Origin: Epiperipatus broadwayi
Lineage: Eukaryota; Onychophora; Udeonychophora; Euonychophora; Peripatidae
DNA: 64,000 nucleotides
Assembly: GCA_028023455.1 (NCBI GenBank)
Contig: JAQFVV010006852.1
Coordinates: 62,001-126,000, forward strand
Direction: 5' to 3'
The translations under genes and the position numbers were made by a program. Each line of letters opens with the position of its first letter. The stretch's first letter is position 1. Under the pieces are notes generated by a model, which searched no databases, had not been told where the DNA came from, and was given only the letters and a program-made list of their open reading frames with translations. This document shows positions 38,831-52,293 of the stretch, piece after piece.

Positions 38831-39352
38831 TCCAATATATTAAATAAGCAGTTATTTTATATAGCGTATGTTTACAATTGTATACATTCAAATATCAGCC
38901 TTTTAAGCTAATTGTGCATACGCTTTGCGAGTGTTAATAATAAATGAATACTTTCTTACCAATACAAGATATAGTATTTATGCAAGAATAAAAGGAATCC
39001 TCTTATTCCTACGACTCAAATGCTTATATATGAGCAAATCTGATTTACATATGATTAAGTTTCAGTTGGAATGACGTTTAGTAAATTCTAGACAATTTCA
39101 CCCACGTCATTCATTCAGACATCGTATATAGTAATTTAAAGTGATGGTTCCATCCTCACGCTTTACTTGCCAGTACTTCAGATTTGCTCATATATAAGCA
39201 TTTGAGTCATAGGAATAAGAGGATTCCTTTTATTCCTGCATAAATACTATATCTTGTATTGGTGAGAAAGTATTCATTTATTATTAACACTCGCAAAGCC
39301 TATGCACAATTAGCTTAAAAGGCTGATATTTGAATGTATCCAATATATTAAA
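38831..39352. mobile_element. Fold-back insertion with 14-bp flanking repeats, in a probable intron
   Basis: Arms of about 165 bp (38879-39043 and 39178-39342) are close reverse complements, for example GAGCAAATCTGA with TCAGATTTGCTC and TCAGCCTTTTAAGCTAATTG with its complement. They surround a 134-bp loop. TCCAATATATTAAA occurs at 38831-38844 and 39339-39352 and looks like a target duplication. The right copy slightly overlaps the arm end, as expected if the arm stops in the duplication. There is an unpaired left segment of about 34 bp. No coding capacity; family unknown. The plan (unpaired left piece, long arms, 13-14 bp duplication) parallels 787-1461. Confidence 0.78.
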
Positions 39353-40879
39353 AATATTTTGAAGAACAAAAAAAAGACACAAATTACAAATTATTGGCCT
39401 TGTCAATAAAGGTATAAGAATTTATCCTTGAAAAAAAATAAAAAGAATTTTCATTTTAAATAAAAATGTATAAATTTATTTAAAACTATAACATATCATA
39501 CACTTTAAGTTTATTGTTTCAGGAGCAAACTCTGTTTACTCTTCTATAATGCTAACTTCTATTATAAATTTGAGTAATCAATAGCTGCTAAATGATAATG
39601 TTTCTTCTCATAAATTTCTCTTCAGTGGGTAAAATAATATTGGATATGGATTTAATAGCACTATATTCGATTAACTTTTTATGGTGCCAAAAGGTGGCCA
39701 GCTTAGAAAGAGAATGAAATTTGTTCATCAATCTTTTATTTTCTGAAAAAATACCTAATGTCTAAAAAAATAGTGTATTATTTTATATTAAAAATTTTAA
39801 AACATTCACTTTATATATATATATATATTCATTAAAAACATTTAGACAATCAATAACAATCAACAATTTCAAACTGTTGTCAAGGCAACTTCCTTTTAAC
39901 AATAAAGGTGGAATCCCACGTTTATTTATGGTCCAATATATTGTAATGGACCATCTATACATGTGCATGATCAAGCCGTAGAATTGTGATGAACCAGATC
40001 CCACACCACAGAAGAGAGAGAATGCATCTTACTACAATCAGACATAGCATTTTCAGTAGGATGAAGGGAATGACATGATGAAATATCTAACCAAAGACTG
40101 TATCAGATTCAAAGGGCTAACTCTAATTTACCTATCATATTAAGCCCCAATTTAGGTTAGTTTATCCATATTTCACACCTCTTTTATATCCCATTACGTC
40201 TCAGAGTTCAAACCCAATGATAAATTTGCCTTTGACTCTCTTCAGGGATGAATTTCACTCAGGATGACAATTATATAATCTCTATATAGTTTCTATTGGC
40301 TTGTATTAATTAACTCTACTATTAAATTTTTATACATTCATATGGAGAAAATGTGTGTGAGAATAACCTGTGTAATCAAATAAATAGATGGATAAATATA
40401 TGAATGATTTTTGATAAACTAGAAACCAAATTAATATTTAAATCAAAATAACAGCTTTTATTGATAACAAGTGAAATTTAAAATTCTTTAACAATAGTAA
40501 CCAAAATATATAACTCTGTGCGTAGAGCATGCATAGCTACCATATCTTATTCAAATGTATTTATTATTCCATTTCTTCCCAAGGTAGAGTTACATAATTG
40601 ATGTTTACTATTTATACAATAAATTTAATGAGATAAAATAAAAACCATTATTAAATTAATGACAAAGCTGACTAATTTATACTTTTAGCAAATATATGTA
40701 CTTATTGGGTTCGTTTTTTAAACAAAAAAGTTCTTAAACTTTTAAAAGAAAAAATGTCACCTTTTAGCGATTAAAATTTAAAAATTTTAAAGAAAGGTTT
40801 TAAACAAATTTAAAAGTTTGGAGTAAATTAGGTCAAATTTTGTTTGGAAACAGGGTAATTAATAGAAAGGAAATGTGTT
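39353..40879. other. AT-rich non-coding DNA
   Basis: Around 40190-40275 there is a B-box-like GAGTTCAAACCC followed by TTTGCCTTTGACTCTCTTC and AGGGATGAAT. This is faintly reminiscent of a tRNA-derived SINE tail, but too diverged to call. Nothing else is supported. Confidence 0.35.
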
Positions 40880-42610
40880 ATTGTTAAATAAACAGCCTGA
40901 GTTAAAGAAAACCGAGATGAAAGAAAACAAGAAACGGTTATGAAGAATCTTGGGAATGCCGGAAGTCTTTCCTGCGTATTCAATCCTTTGACAAAAATAT
41001 AAAAGGACAAGTTTTGGAAAGCTAGGTTAGTGACTGGAAATTGATTGTTATTGTGTACGCTAGGTGTTAGGTGGGGGGATTGAAAAGGCCGCTTCAATCC
41101 CTTCAGTTCTGCAAGAAAGAGAAAAAAATCCGTTTATACAATGGGACAACTAAAAACAAAATCTCAAAGTAAATAAATAAATAGATATATCTTGCGGTGT
41201 TCTTTAGGAATATAATAGGTGAATATTTCAATAAAACTTTAAAATTTATAAATAAAAATTCAGATTTAAATATTTGAATATTATCTATCAAATATTTTAA
41301 TTTTATTTTATTTAATGTATTTATTTAAAATATTTTTATTTATTTTTAATTTTGGTTGTTTTTGTAAAAAATTAAAAAATTAGTGGTGTTTGAAAGATTA
41401 AGGGAGTATCTGGTTGTCTTCGTGTTGAATTGGTCAATGGATTGGATATATTTATGTAATAGTAGAAGGCGACGGGAGTTATATATTCTGTTTCTATGGT
41501 GGGTTGGTGGATTTATGGGTTTTATTTATTGTCTACAGATTCTGTGGGTGGGATTTCTTTTTCTTTTTTTTGTTTTTCTAAATATTTGTGTTGTTCTGTA
41601 TTCTGTGTATCATTGGTTGTTGGAATTGTGCTAGGTTATGGGTATTTTTATTTTGATTTTCTTATTTGTTTTTTGTGTGTTGTTGGTGTTTTATTGATTT
41701 TAATTTATTAAAATAAAATATTTTCTATTTATAATTTAAATCTGATAATTCATGATTATATAAAAAATATATTGTGAATGTATCTGACATAAAAAAAGAA
41801 TTGCTCTAACAGAATGGCATCTGTGGAAGTAGTAATAAACAAAAACTCCATAGAATGGTGTTTCTGGCTTACAATAAGAAAAGAGGGTGTGTGATATCTA
41901 TAATCTCCGTGGATCTCATATTACAACTAATTACATAAATATATCAATCATTGAAATTCAACAGAATAAAACAAGATTACTCCTTAATTATCTTTACAAA
42001 TGATACAGCATTCCGGACTCAAGTTTAAATTTTTATAATTTATTTAAGGAAAAGAAATATAAAAAAAGAAAAAATTAAATAAATAAATAAATAAATGGAA
42101 ATGATTTTACAAATTAAATAATTAAATAAAATTATAAAATTAATAAATATTGTTGGTAGATAGAATAATATTAAAATATTTTAAATATGAAAGTTTTAAT
42201 TTACTGTTATAAATTTTAAAGTTCTTACGGTTATTGAAATAGTTCATCTATTTATTCTGGCGTACGTGAATTCCTCGTCGAAGATTAGTATCCGGTTGAT
42301 TTATTTATTTATCCTTTGGAGATTTTGTTTTTGTAGTTGGTCCTCATTGTATAAACGATGGCATTTTTCTCTTTCTTAAGAACTGAAAGGATTGAAGCTG
42401 TGTTTCAATCCCAGCTAACACTACTGTTACATGTAATAATCAATAATTTATCCTAATATGTTTAAAATTGTCTTTTTATTTTTTGTAAGGATTGAATTAA
42501 CATTGGTATGGATGTAATGATCCTTTCGCTGAGGTCGATTTAAATGGATTTTTTATTGGTAATCGTTTCTATTGTTTTTTTCTATCTGTGAAGTTATTTC
42601 ATTTAAATGC
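40880..42610. repeat. Large diverged inverted repeat with T/G-rich loop
   Basis: The left arm (about 40880-41210) and right arm (about 42270-42610) are diverged reverse complements. Matching blocks include ATTGTATAAACG, TTTTTCTCTTTCTT, AGAACTGAA(A/G)GGATTGAAGC, TTTCAATCCC and GATTTTGTTTTT on one strand. The loop (41210-42270) includes a strikingly T/G-rich, C-poor block at 41380-41660. Open frames there (41383-41711) are hydrophobic and tryptophan-rich, typical of such composition. Probably an old fold-back or two inverted insertions; class unknown. Confidence 0.6.
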
Positions 42611-45036
42611 TCAAGGTGGTTTAATTTAATAATTAAATATTTATTTCTAATTAATTCTGTTTTCAAATAAAATATATTTAAAGAAGATTTAGAGATATAA
42701 TTTTATCTCAAATCTTTAAATTTAGTTTTAAAATATTTTCTTTAATAAAAATTTTATTTTAATAATTTTTATATCTGTGATTAATATATAAGAGTTTAAG
42801 AGATATTTTAATTTAATTTTTAATTTAAAGAAAGTTTTTAAATGAACTTTTATTTTAACTTGTTTAATAATTATATATAAAAAAACAATGTAACGAACGT
42901 CTGTGCTCGTTACAATATATAATAACTTTGTTCCCCAATTTTAAATGTATATGATTAATATGACATCTTCTTGGGTCCCTCTACCTAAATAATTCATAGT
43001 AAAGAATCGTTCATAAGAAGATTAGTCATTCACCAAAATAATAACAAGTATAACAATTGTTAATCAAAAGTAAGTAAATAAATAATTCTGTCCTTTAAAA
43101 AGTGTCTGCAAATTAATATGGAAAAGTACTTATATAAACTCTTATCTTCCATATCATATGATGGTAATGGTCCTATGTCAAAGTGACTATGAGGAAAACT
43201 AACATTAGATTTTATTTATATAATAAAAATTTTTTTTAGCTAACTTAGCAACCTTCCCTCCTTTTGTATACAATGCTACTTTAAAATATTGGACTGTTCT
43301 GAATCTTGACACATTAAAGATTTCCAAATGTAAAAGTAAAATAGAATGAAGTTTTACAAACATATATAAAAAAATTTTTAACACGAAATAAAACAAAATC
43401 ACATCTTCCTTAATAATCCTGATTAAAATTGGGGAGTGTGGTAATAATGTCTCATGGATAAAGTCTGTAACTTCCCTTCATTATACTACAATGAATCCTT
43501 CTTTGTCACTTGACTCCTTCAGCAACATAGAATGATCTTGTCTCCAGTCTTGCAGCTGATTCCTTCACGAATCCATTTAGGTGAGATGTTTGATATTTCT
43601 ACAGGCATTGAGTACATCAGCAAGTTCAGTACACATCATGCTTCACTGGCTGGGAGAATAGCACTTCAATCCTATGGCAACTTCATTTACCAAAAATGCT
43701 TTATTTGATAACATATATAAAAAAAATTAGTTTTCTTCTACTGATTATTGAGATTTAGTAAATAAAATAAATAACTCTTTCATCTCATAACATATATTTA
43801 TATGTTAACGATGTATAATTTTTTTTTGAATGATGACACAGACTTTTAATTTATCAATTCAAAATAAATCAATCTTATTCTTCTTTAACTGCTAGAAATA
43901 AATAATCCTTTCTATTTCAGGGTTTAACTATAAGTTCATTTTAATTTTTACAAAGTGAAAACTATATAATTCAGCTTAGATTTTCAAATGAATCTCCATC
44001 TTTTTGTGTTTGATCTTATTATCTTAACAGAGTGTAGTTATCACAGCCTTTGATGAAATAACAGAAGAGAGCATAAAAGAATGGTGTCTGTTTTTATGCT
44101 ATGATTAATTTTTGTTGCCTAGTGTACAATTTCTTTGATTTCCTTTTCTAGAATGCAATGTAGATCAATTGTTGCATATATCTCCTAGTTGTACACATAA
44201 CTAAGATTACATAATCAGATTTTATAGTAAAATTATGCAGTAAAATGTTATTCATTCATTTCCTTCATTATTTCTCTTTACACATTCGATTATTTGCGTA
44301 TGATTTGACATTGGGTCATTGCTATGTTAACCAAATTACAGTCATAAGTCGTGACATTAAAATATTGGTAAAATCTCATTGTTGAATTAAATTTTATATA
44401 TATATATACAAGAGTTCAACAATTTTTATTTATTTTTATAATTAACAAACTACTTTATCATGATATTATCTTTAGTTTAAATAAACTGAACTCTTGTCAT
44501 GATGTGTGTGTATATATGCATGGGTATATCATAGGGTATTTAGTAATATATATTTAAGCATTTATTGCCTAACTTATTTTCAAATGGTTTTAGTCTGTTG
44601 ACATGGACATTAGCAGAGTAACCTGGATAGGATTATAGGTCATCCTCACAATATATTTATATAAATACTAAAGAATATAAATTGACCACAGAAATTGAAA
44701 TTATTGATACAAAGAAATTTAAATAAACCTCCTTAAACAGATAAATATAACTTGTTCTGAAATTCAGACTAATAAATAGTCAATTATAACATTACAAACT
44801 GCAATTGAAATGTTCAAATTGCACCCAAAGTATTATTTAAATAATAAGTGTAATAATGCTTATATTCATACTATTATATATAAGATAATATTCCATTGCA
44901 TATTGCTAGATGAATACTAAAAAAAAATATTCAAATCATTCATGTGTTAGAAGTTCAGTCTTTATATTTATTCACAGAAAACATTGCTCAAATATCATGA
45001 TTAGGAAGATTATTTGAACCCATATATGTACAAAAT
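42611..45036. other. AT-rich non-coding DNA
   Basis: Only a short hairpin at about 44410-44500 (ACAAGAGTTCA with TGAACTCTTGT) stands out. Short frames such as 43205-43402 are not supported as genes. Confidence 0.4.
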
Positions 45037-45777
45037 TAACACAAATTCACAACTCAACCAGACTAGCCAAAAAATAAACTTTAAAACCCTATCAATGATT
45101 TCACTGCTACAAGAAGACTTCTCAAGTATAAAGAACTCCAAAATAACAACATATTTAAACTAAACATCACCCACAATTCCACTCAACTCACAAACATGTT
45201 TAATATTAAAAGAATTTTTAAATAAGTTAATTTGCTTCAAAATCATAAATTTTTAATATTAAAGATTTTTTAATTCTTTTTATTTTATTTTTCTCAAAGA
45301 AGACAATCTTAACTTCATCAAAATTAATAGTATGGTCTGTATCTTTTTCATGGATAAATAAAACACAACTAATATATATATATATGAAAAACAAAAACAA
45401 GTTTTAATCACGTAAACTTGTTATCACTTGTATTTATGATCAATAGATGGTGCTTTACCAAAAACAAGCGTATATTTGTTTACATAAGCGCCAAAAGAGT
45501 CAGAATTCACTATCTCTTTTGTTTGCTCCACCTTCAGATCAGCTTATTTCAAGCTAATTTGCTATCATCAGTGAAGGATAGGGCTAGAAACTAGATCTAA
45601 ACACTGACTCCAAGCATTTATGGAAAAGGTTCCTATCAGTTTGCAAGCATGAACTTTTCAGACACTTAATGTCTTCAAACCCAGCCTAACAAGCCAGATA
45701 GCTACATGGGTCTGATATCAGTTCAGTTTTACCACATAGTCAAAGCCTCTGCAATATATATCATTGCAAAAACCTTT

Positions 45778-45821
<44 letters not shown>

Positions 45822-45830
45822 AGCTTTAAA

Positions 45831-45870
<40 letters not shown>

Positions 45871-46175
45871 GTTTAAAGCAAAACTAGTCAATAAAATTGT
45901 GAAAATTATCCCAAATTCAGAATTAAACAAGACTAGCAAAGAAAATAAATCTATATTACAACAATTGGTTTCTCTGCCAAAGCAAACTTCTCAGGCATAA
46001 AGAACAAAAAATATATCAACAAATATATACTACCTATTATCCACAATTTGCAATCACATCCTATGACAGCCTTAATATTAAAAGAACTTTTAAATGAGTC
46101 ATCATTCTAAAACAATTAACTTGTTTAAGAATTCTTTTAATATTGGGGAATATGGGATGTAATTGGGAGTTATTT
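45037..46175. repeat. Diverged direct repeats around a TA-rich hairpin
   Basis: 45037-45232 and 45885-46105 share an ordered series: AAC(C/A)AGACTAGC, CTTCTCA(A/G)G(T/C)ATAAAGAAC, CCACAATT and TTAATATTAAAAGAA. Between them, (TA)n at 45783-45865 is interrupted by GCTTTAAACTTTTA and its complement. The second copy folds back on 46120-46175 (TTCTTTTAATATTGG, ATGGGATGTAATTG). Proximity to the PLE remnant just downstream suggests these are decayed PLE flanking sequences, which is inference. Confidence 0.5.
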
Positions 46176-46257
46176 GCACATTAGAAGTCTGATTTGGCAT
46201 GGAAATAAATGGTTGAATTATAGAGTTAATTTTTTCTTGATAGTTTTGCTTAATTTT

Positions 46258-46431
46258 GAATTTTCATGCCCTTATGATATATATAAAATTTCATGTGGAA
46301 TTTATTTATATTCATACATTGGATAGACCAATCATTGAATAAACATAAGAAAGGAATAACACACTTTGGCAGTTAGTGAAAAATTCAATTAACACATTAA
46401 ATAAAGTAACCATGACATCATTTTTAATAAA
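46258..46431 (+). pseudogene. Dead PLE fragment: GIY-YIG nuclease domain
   Basis: Read in the frame starting TGC at 46267, the translation runs CPYDIYKISCG, a short variable stretch, SYIG, then TNH, INIRKE, HTLAVSEKF and finally SNHDIIF. The order DIYKI-C...YIG-T...IR-E-H matches the PLE-type GIY-YIG domain. Five in-frame stops interrupt it (46324, 46336, 46357, 46390, 46402), at places where the family commonly has Gln or Arg. This is compatible with C-to-T decay, so the copy is old. The sequence differs clearly from the 30.5-kb element (YKISCG against YQIFCDC) and represents another PLE lineage. No RT motif was found upstream. Confidence 0.72.
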
Positions 46432-47996
46432 ACACATATGCTGTCAAAAATTGAACAATACAACCAAGGGAAGTTATAGAGATTTTTTAAAAAGCCTAAG
46501 ATCATAAATGAAATGTGTGAACTAAAAAAAAAAAATTTGGAAAAAGTTATTGAAGGATAAAATATTTTTTTAAAAGTTCTTGACCAATACAATTTGAGAA
46601 TGAGGAAAAAATAACAAACAAAGGAAAAAATGATTTTAAATCTTACCATATGCATACTTATAATTTTAGAAAGAAGAGACTTTGAGGAAAGGACTTGCTA
46701 TTGTACTAAAATGTCAGCTATTTAGCTATTATATGTTTACTACATGGAAGCTCCCATAATAATACTATGAATTCCTCATTTATTTGTGAGTATATTAAAA
46801 CTAATATATATATATAATCTATAGATAATCATAACTATCTATCAGTCAAAAAGAAATATCTTGATTATCAACCATCAAACAACTCTATGTAAGTTATTGG
46901 ATCCATTATAATATTCTTTAAACACAATGATTTTCTATCTATAGATCATCAATCACATTTTTTTCTAACTTTATTTCACAATAAAATATTCTTTCACTAT
47001 ATCTTTAATCACTCATTATTTTCTAAATATATATATTCAGTACATTCCCCCTTTTTTCATATAATACCTTAAATTAATAAATCTTTTCATTTACTTTCTG
47101 CAATATTTTAATATTGTTATCCGATCTTTGCAAATTATATTATATATATATATTGAATGTTTCATTCTTTATTATATATTGTAAGAGATGGCTTACAACT
47201 AGCCTTCACACCTATCTCAATTTCTTTCACAATGTTAGAATTCAGACGAAGTGATAGGCAAATAAAATATCTTATATACTAGCTTATACAAATGTAGTAT
47301 ATATCTATATAAACATACAGATAAAGGAATGTGTTTGAGAAATTCTTTTTTTTATCTATTGTGAGAGAGCAAATAAATTCATTATACACATGAAGTATAT
47401 ATGCATATAAACTAATATGTTCATCTACTGGTAGAAATTAATTGTTTTTTCTTTTATTCATTTAATATTATTAACTAAAAATACTAACTGATTGACTTAT
47501 AGAACAGACATGACAAAGGTCAAAATTTATAGATATGAGGTCAAAATTGTTAATAAATGATCGAATTTGAAATAATGAAGATTAAATAAAAATAATAATA
47601 ATATTTTATAATTTGTTTTTTTTTTATTAAATTGTAACAATAGGTTTTTAGCTAGAATGTGACAAGAGAGCATTTCTCTTCACTTAAAAGAAAATCTACA
47701 ATTGAACCGACAGCAGATAAGTAAAGTTTTTTTTTCCTTTAAAAAAAAACTGTTGGCATTTTAAAAACAGTAATTTTAATATTTGTAGTTTCAAGATAAT
47801 ATAAAATCTTTATTTTGGATAGAAAAAAACTGGAAAGTTAAATTTCAATTTATAATTAGTAGGAATGAACTGAATGAACTAATGACTTAATTTATTCTGC
47901 AAGCTAAAATTTGTTATTATGTAAATGAAAAAAAAGGTGAAACTACTAAAAATTAACTGTTTTATTTAAAAGCTATTTTTATATATATATATATAT
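46432..47996. other. AT-rich non-coding DNA
   Basis: No gene supported; the frame at 46389-46655 on the minus strand shadows the PLE remnant. It ends in the (TA)n tract at about 47980-47996. Confidence 0.4.
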
Positions 47997-48936
47997 TGTG
48001 CCCTTTTGTATGGGTCTCCATAAATTGTTGTATCAATCTATTAAAAAAAATTTAAATTTAAGATATATTTAGCTATATGATGTTAATTTTATTTGTAACA
48101 ATCTTTCAAAAAGTGTAATTAAAGTAATTTATGAATATTTGATATGTGAAAATTGTGCTGATGTTTGAGAGAGACGTTTCAATGGGAATGATAATAGTAT
48201 ATGGTTGGGAAAACTGGCCATAATCAATACTGCATAAATAAATTTAATAAATGAATGTTTAAAGTTAAAGTTTTTAAAAAAGACAAGTTAAAATTAAATG
48301 CCTATATTTATTGTTGATAAAAATTAATATTTAATAAATGAATATAAATATTTTAATTATTAGTAGTACATAATAGAAGATTAATATTTGATTTTAATAA
48401 TATCGAATTATTATTTTAAAAGTTGTTATAAGATATTATTTATTTTAAAAATATTTATCTTTAAAAATGAATTGTTAGTTTATTTTTAGATTATTACAAG
48501 CATTTGTAGCTTTGTTGTAAAAACAGATGTTAGTTAGATACATACACACATGCTTGGGAGTTTTTTTAGTAAAGTTGCAAAACTATTTTAAAATTCTGTT
48601 ATAAAATTTATAAATATTATATTGGCTATCACGAAATAAAAATAAAAATAATTAATGTGAAACATTAAATCTGATTTTTAAAATACTGTTTAAAAACATA
48701 ACGAATAAAAATAGACTTAGTTTGTTTATAAAAATAATTTTATAAAAGTTAAAAGTAAAATAAAGTAAGAAAGAATATTTTAAAAAATGTTTAATGGATT
48801 TAAATAAACGATAAAGATTAATTTAAGAATTTAATAATGTGATAAATAATAAATATTAAATAAGTCATTATTTATTTTTAATTCTGTATTGTTGGTAAAA
48901 TATGTAAATAAGCTAGCAAGTTGATTGTTTAATTCA

Positions 48937-48969
48937 CCAATCAAGTGGGGAGTTTCGTCGGGTATAAAA
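48937..48969 (+). promoter_or_regulatory. Candidate CCAAT and TATA boxes of the solo-LTR-like element
   Basis: CCAAT at 48937-48941 and TATAAAA at 48963-48969 lie 22 nt apart in a locally GC-richer patch (GTGGGGAGTTTCGTCGG), the usual promoter geometry. No transcript evidence. Confidence 0.4.
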
Positions 48970-51375
48970 CCAAGGTTCAATTGTTAGGAGAGGGATTGTG
49001 ATTGTAATTTTTAAAGTAAAATGTGCTATTAGAGATAGCTAAGTAAAATAATAGACGCTCTCATAATAGTTTTTTTTTTTAAAATAATTTATAAAAGTTT
49101 ACCGACAAATATGCAGTGCTAATTTTAATTATAGTTTCCTATTGATCGTCTCGATCGAAGCTCAATTTACTATCAAATAGTCATGAAAACATCGTATAAG
49201 GATAAAATGTATTGGAGATTTTATACTAAAAATTTAACAAACGCTGGATTAACTAGGAGAGTTACTAGATGCATAAAAGTAATACGTTGGACTTTATATA
49301 AATTTAAAAGCTGATTGTAATTAGTTTTATAAAACAGATATTTAAAAGAATGAGAAATACTTCTTTATGAAGAAAGTATCTGTAAATTATAAATTTAAGT
49401 ATATATCTTGATAAAGATATGATAATTAACAGTAATTATATAAATACTTGCCTTGTTAAGTCTTTATGGTTTAAAAGACTAAATTCTGACAGTTTTAAAA
49501 GGCAAATAAATTGGAAATTTAATGGGTAAAGAAATACCTATAAATAAAATTATTATATTAGTAAAATCTGAACGCTGGTCGTACAGAAGAATCTAAAGTA
49601 ATCTTACCTAAATATTTGTTAAGGAATGCGCAGATCAAATATACGTGGATATCCAAATCAATTTAAAATAATTAAATAAGAACTTTGTAAATTATAGACT
49701 AATTCTAAAAAAATAATAACTTTTAAATAATATTTTTTTTTCTTAAAAGAAATGAATCTGGATTCCATAAACTATTTTAATTATTATTTTATTCTTATGG
49801 TGGAACTGACTTTGACTTTTATTTTATTTTTTTTTAAAAAAGAACGTTTTCATTTATTCCATAAAAACTTTTAAAAACACGTGATGTACCGGAAAAGGAA
49901 GTAATGTTTGTTGAAAATTTGTGCCTAGGAAAAAGAACAATTATGGTGAAAAGAAGACACCGTTGGATTTTATGTAATATGTTTTTATTTATTAACTAAC
50001 AAATATTTTAATTAATTATTGATTTATTAAAGATAGGAAAGGTACATTTACATTTTTTTTTTTTAAAGCTAAATATTAATATAACATTTCATTGCATAAA
50101 GTTTATTTTATAATTATACAACACGTAATATTTTAAAGAATAATTGTTGAGTGTAAATGTGAAATTATTTTGTAAAACTGTAATCTTGGAGGACATCGTG
50201 TGACGGACTGTACATTAAAGTATCATTTATGGTAAAAAATTGTGATAATAATAATTTGATGTATTTACTATGTTTTCTTTAGATCAACCAAATGTTATTT
50301 GATTGTTGAATGAATGTATTAATATTTAAATAATATACACGCATAAGATTAATAATAGCAGTTTTATTTTAATATGCATACTTTAAATTGATGATGTAAA
50401 TTTAGTACGACGTAATATGAGAACCTAGAAATAATTATATGATTCTTTCGTGAATAAATTTTAATGTTTTGTTACAATATTAGGAATTAGATTTATTATA
50501 GTATTGTAAGTTATTTATTTTCTTTTCAAGTTAGTAAGAGGTATAAAAATCTATATTTTATTTTTATTTTATTAGATAAGTTAAGTTAATTTTACATAGA
50601 AATTTATATTTTGATTGAAGGCTTATCGTATATAGATGATGAGGTATAAGAGTTTGGATAAATATTATTTTTTTTTAAAAAAATTGGTCATCTATTTTTC
50701 TGAAGTTAAATAAGGTTAAAATGACTTTTGTAGATAGAAGTTTTTTAGGAAGGAATAAGAATAACAAGTAAAAAAAGAGTAATAATTTAAATAGAAAAGA
50801 ATCATAGAATTTTATTTGATATAATACTTTATAAAAATTTGAAATTGTTGAATAATTTTAAATATTACTTTAAAAGAACATATATGTATTGCATATTTTG
50901 ATAAGACATGTAATATGAAATTACATCGGAATGATATAAATAATTATAATCAATAATTGTTATTATATTACAAAGTTATATCAGTTTATACATTAATTGA
51001 TCTTTAAGTAATACTGATAGTAAATGTAATACATACTAGTACATTATAATATAAATAGCAGTAAGACTTAAGGGAAATAGCATTTTAATTATTAAAGTCT
51101 GTTTATTTACATATATGCTACATGAATGATATTTCACATAAAACCTTTTCTTGTATTAACTGAGGACAAATGATGTTTATTAAAATTTAAAGTCATAAAC
51201 TTAATTAAATGTTATTGATAGAACATTTAGGAAATGTATAAATTATTTATTTATGATTATGGAAATAGTAACAGTGTAAAATCTTGTATTATTATTTTCT
51301 TATTTTTGTTTTATTTTCTTTAGTTCCATTTGTAATGTAAATAGTGTAAATAAGTTATTTGTTAAAGTTGATGTA

Positions 51376-51381
51376 AATAAA
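51376..51381 (+). terminator. Candidate polyadenylation signal
   Basis: AATAAA followed by T/G-rich TTTGTTTAAGTTGTTTAAAAGTG within 30 nt, a typical downstream element. Such hexamers are common in DNA this rich in A and T, so weight is low. Confidence 0.25.
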
Positions 51382-52293
51382 TTTGTTTAAGTTGTTTAAA
51401 AGTGTGTCGAATTCATTATTTTACACCACAGCATTTGACAACAGATAATTTGAATAAACATAATATTTGCACAATATGAATTTATTATTTTATTTTTTAG
51501 AAAGAAACACAATATTTTCTTAATATAATTTATAGAAATTGATTGACATTAACATATAATATTACAATGGTCACAAAGTAATTATAATGCACAATATAAG
51601 AGTATAATATTATTTATTGCCACAGATTGTTAAATTATAAGATTTTAGTATATTTTAAAATTAAGATACTACATGGAAATGAAAGACATGTATATGATTT
51701 ACTTATTTTCTTAATGATTAATAGTATAATGAAATAGATAAGATTAAGCTATACACTAAAGATTATTATTGTTAGTTATTGTTATTAGAATAAGTTAGGT
51801 GTATTTAGGTTTGATATTAAATCCCTTATCATTCCTATCTGCACGAATTATTATTACTTTAAGATAATTAGAAGAACCTGAGAATATTTAATTATATTTC
51901 CTTAACAAAAGATTGATATTTATTGATTTATTATTATTGAGGATAGTTCATTTATAAAAGTCATAAGAGTGCTGGAGAGTTAGTAATGAGATAATAAAGA
52001 GGTAATAGTATTCTTATGCCATTGAGACAGTGTCTTGGAAAGACATTGGTTCAATGTAAATTCAATTACCAATTGTAACTTCACTTCATAGTCTCATGAT
52101 TTTAGTAAATACTTATTTAATTAGTACATAATATTGAACTATATTAATTTTGGATAAGTTATAATAAATCTAATAAGATATAGTATTATAAAAAATATAT
52201 TAAAGATAGTTATATATATTTTAGCCGAGCATAATGATTTAATTGAGCTAGTCATATTTAAAATTATATCATATATCGAGAAGTGAGGGTACA

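Larger units (their letters stand above)
47997..52293 (+). mobile_element. 4.3-kb solo-LTR-like insertion with TG...CA ends
   Basis: Begins TGTGCCC after a (TA)n tract and ends GAGGGTACA immediately before another (AT)n tract. ATAT lies directly outside both ends (47993-47996 and 52294-52297). Both the ends (TGTGCC, GGTACA) and the 4-bp duplication mirror the complete LTR element at 9598-15909, although the bodies are unrelated by eye. Within these borders the plus strand is C-poor and G-rich (for example about 1 C to 14 G in 50701-50760), a skew that fades outside. No ORF of 60 codons or more occurs inside, nor a second terminal copy or primer site, so a very long solo LTR is the simplest reading. 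A CCAAT/TATA pair and a polyadenylation signal support promoter and terminator roles. Confidence 0.55.

Noticed and set aside
40190-40275. tRNA-derived SINE with B-box-like GAGTTCAAACCC
   Set aside because: No A box, tail or target duplication could be found; the resemblance is too weak to call.
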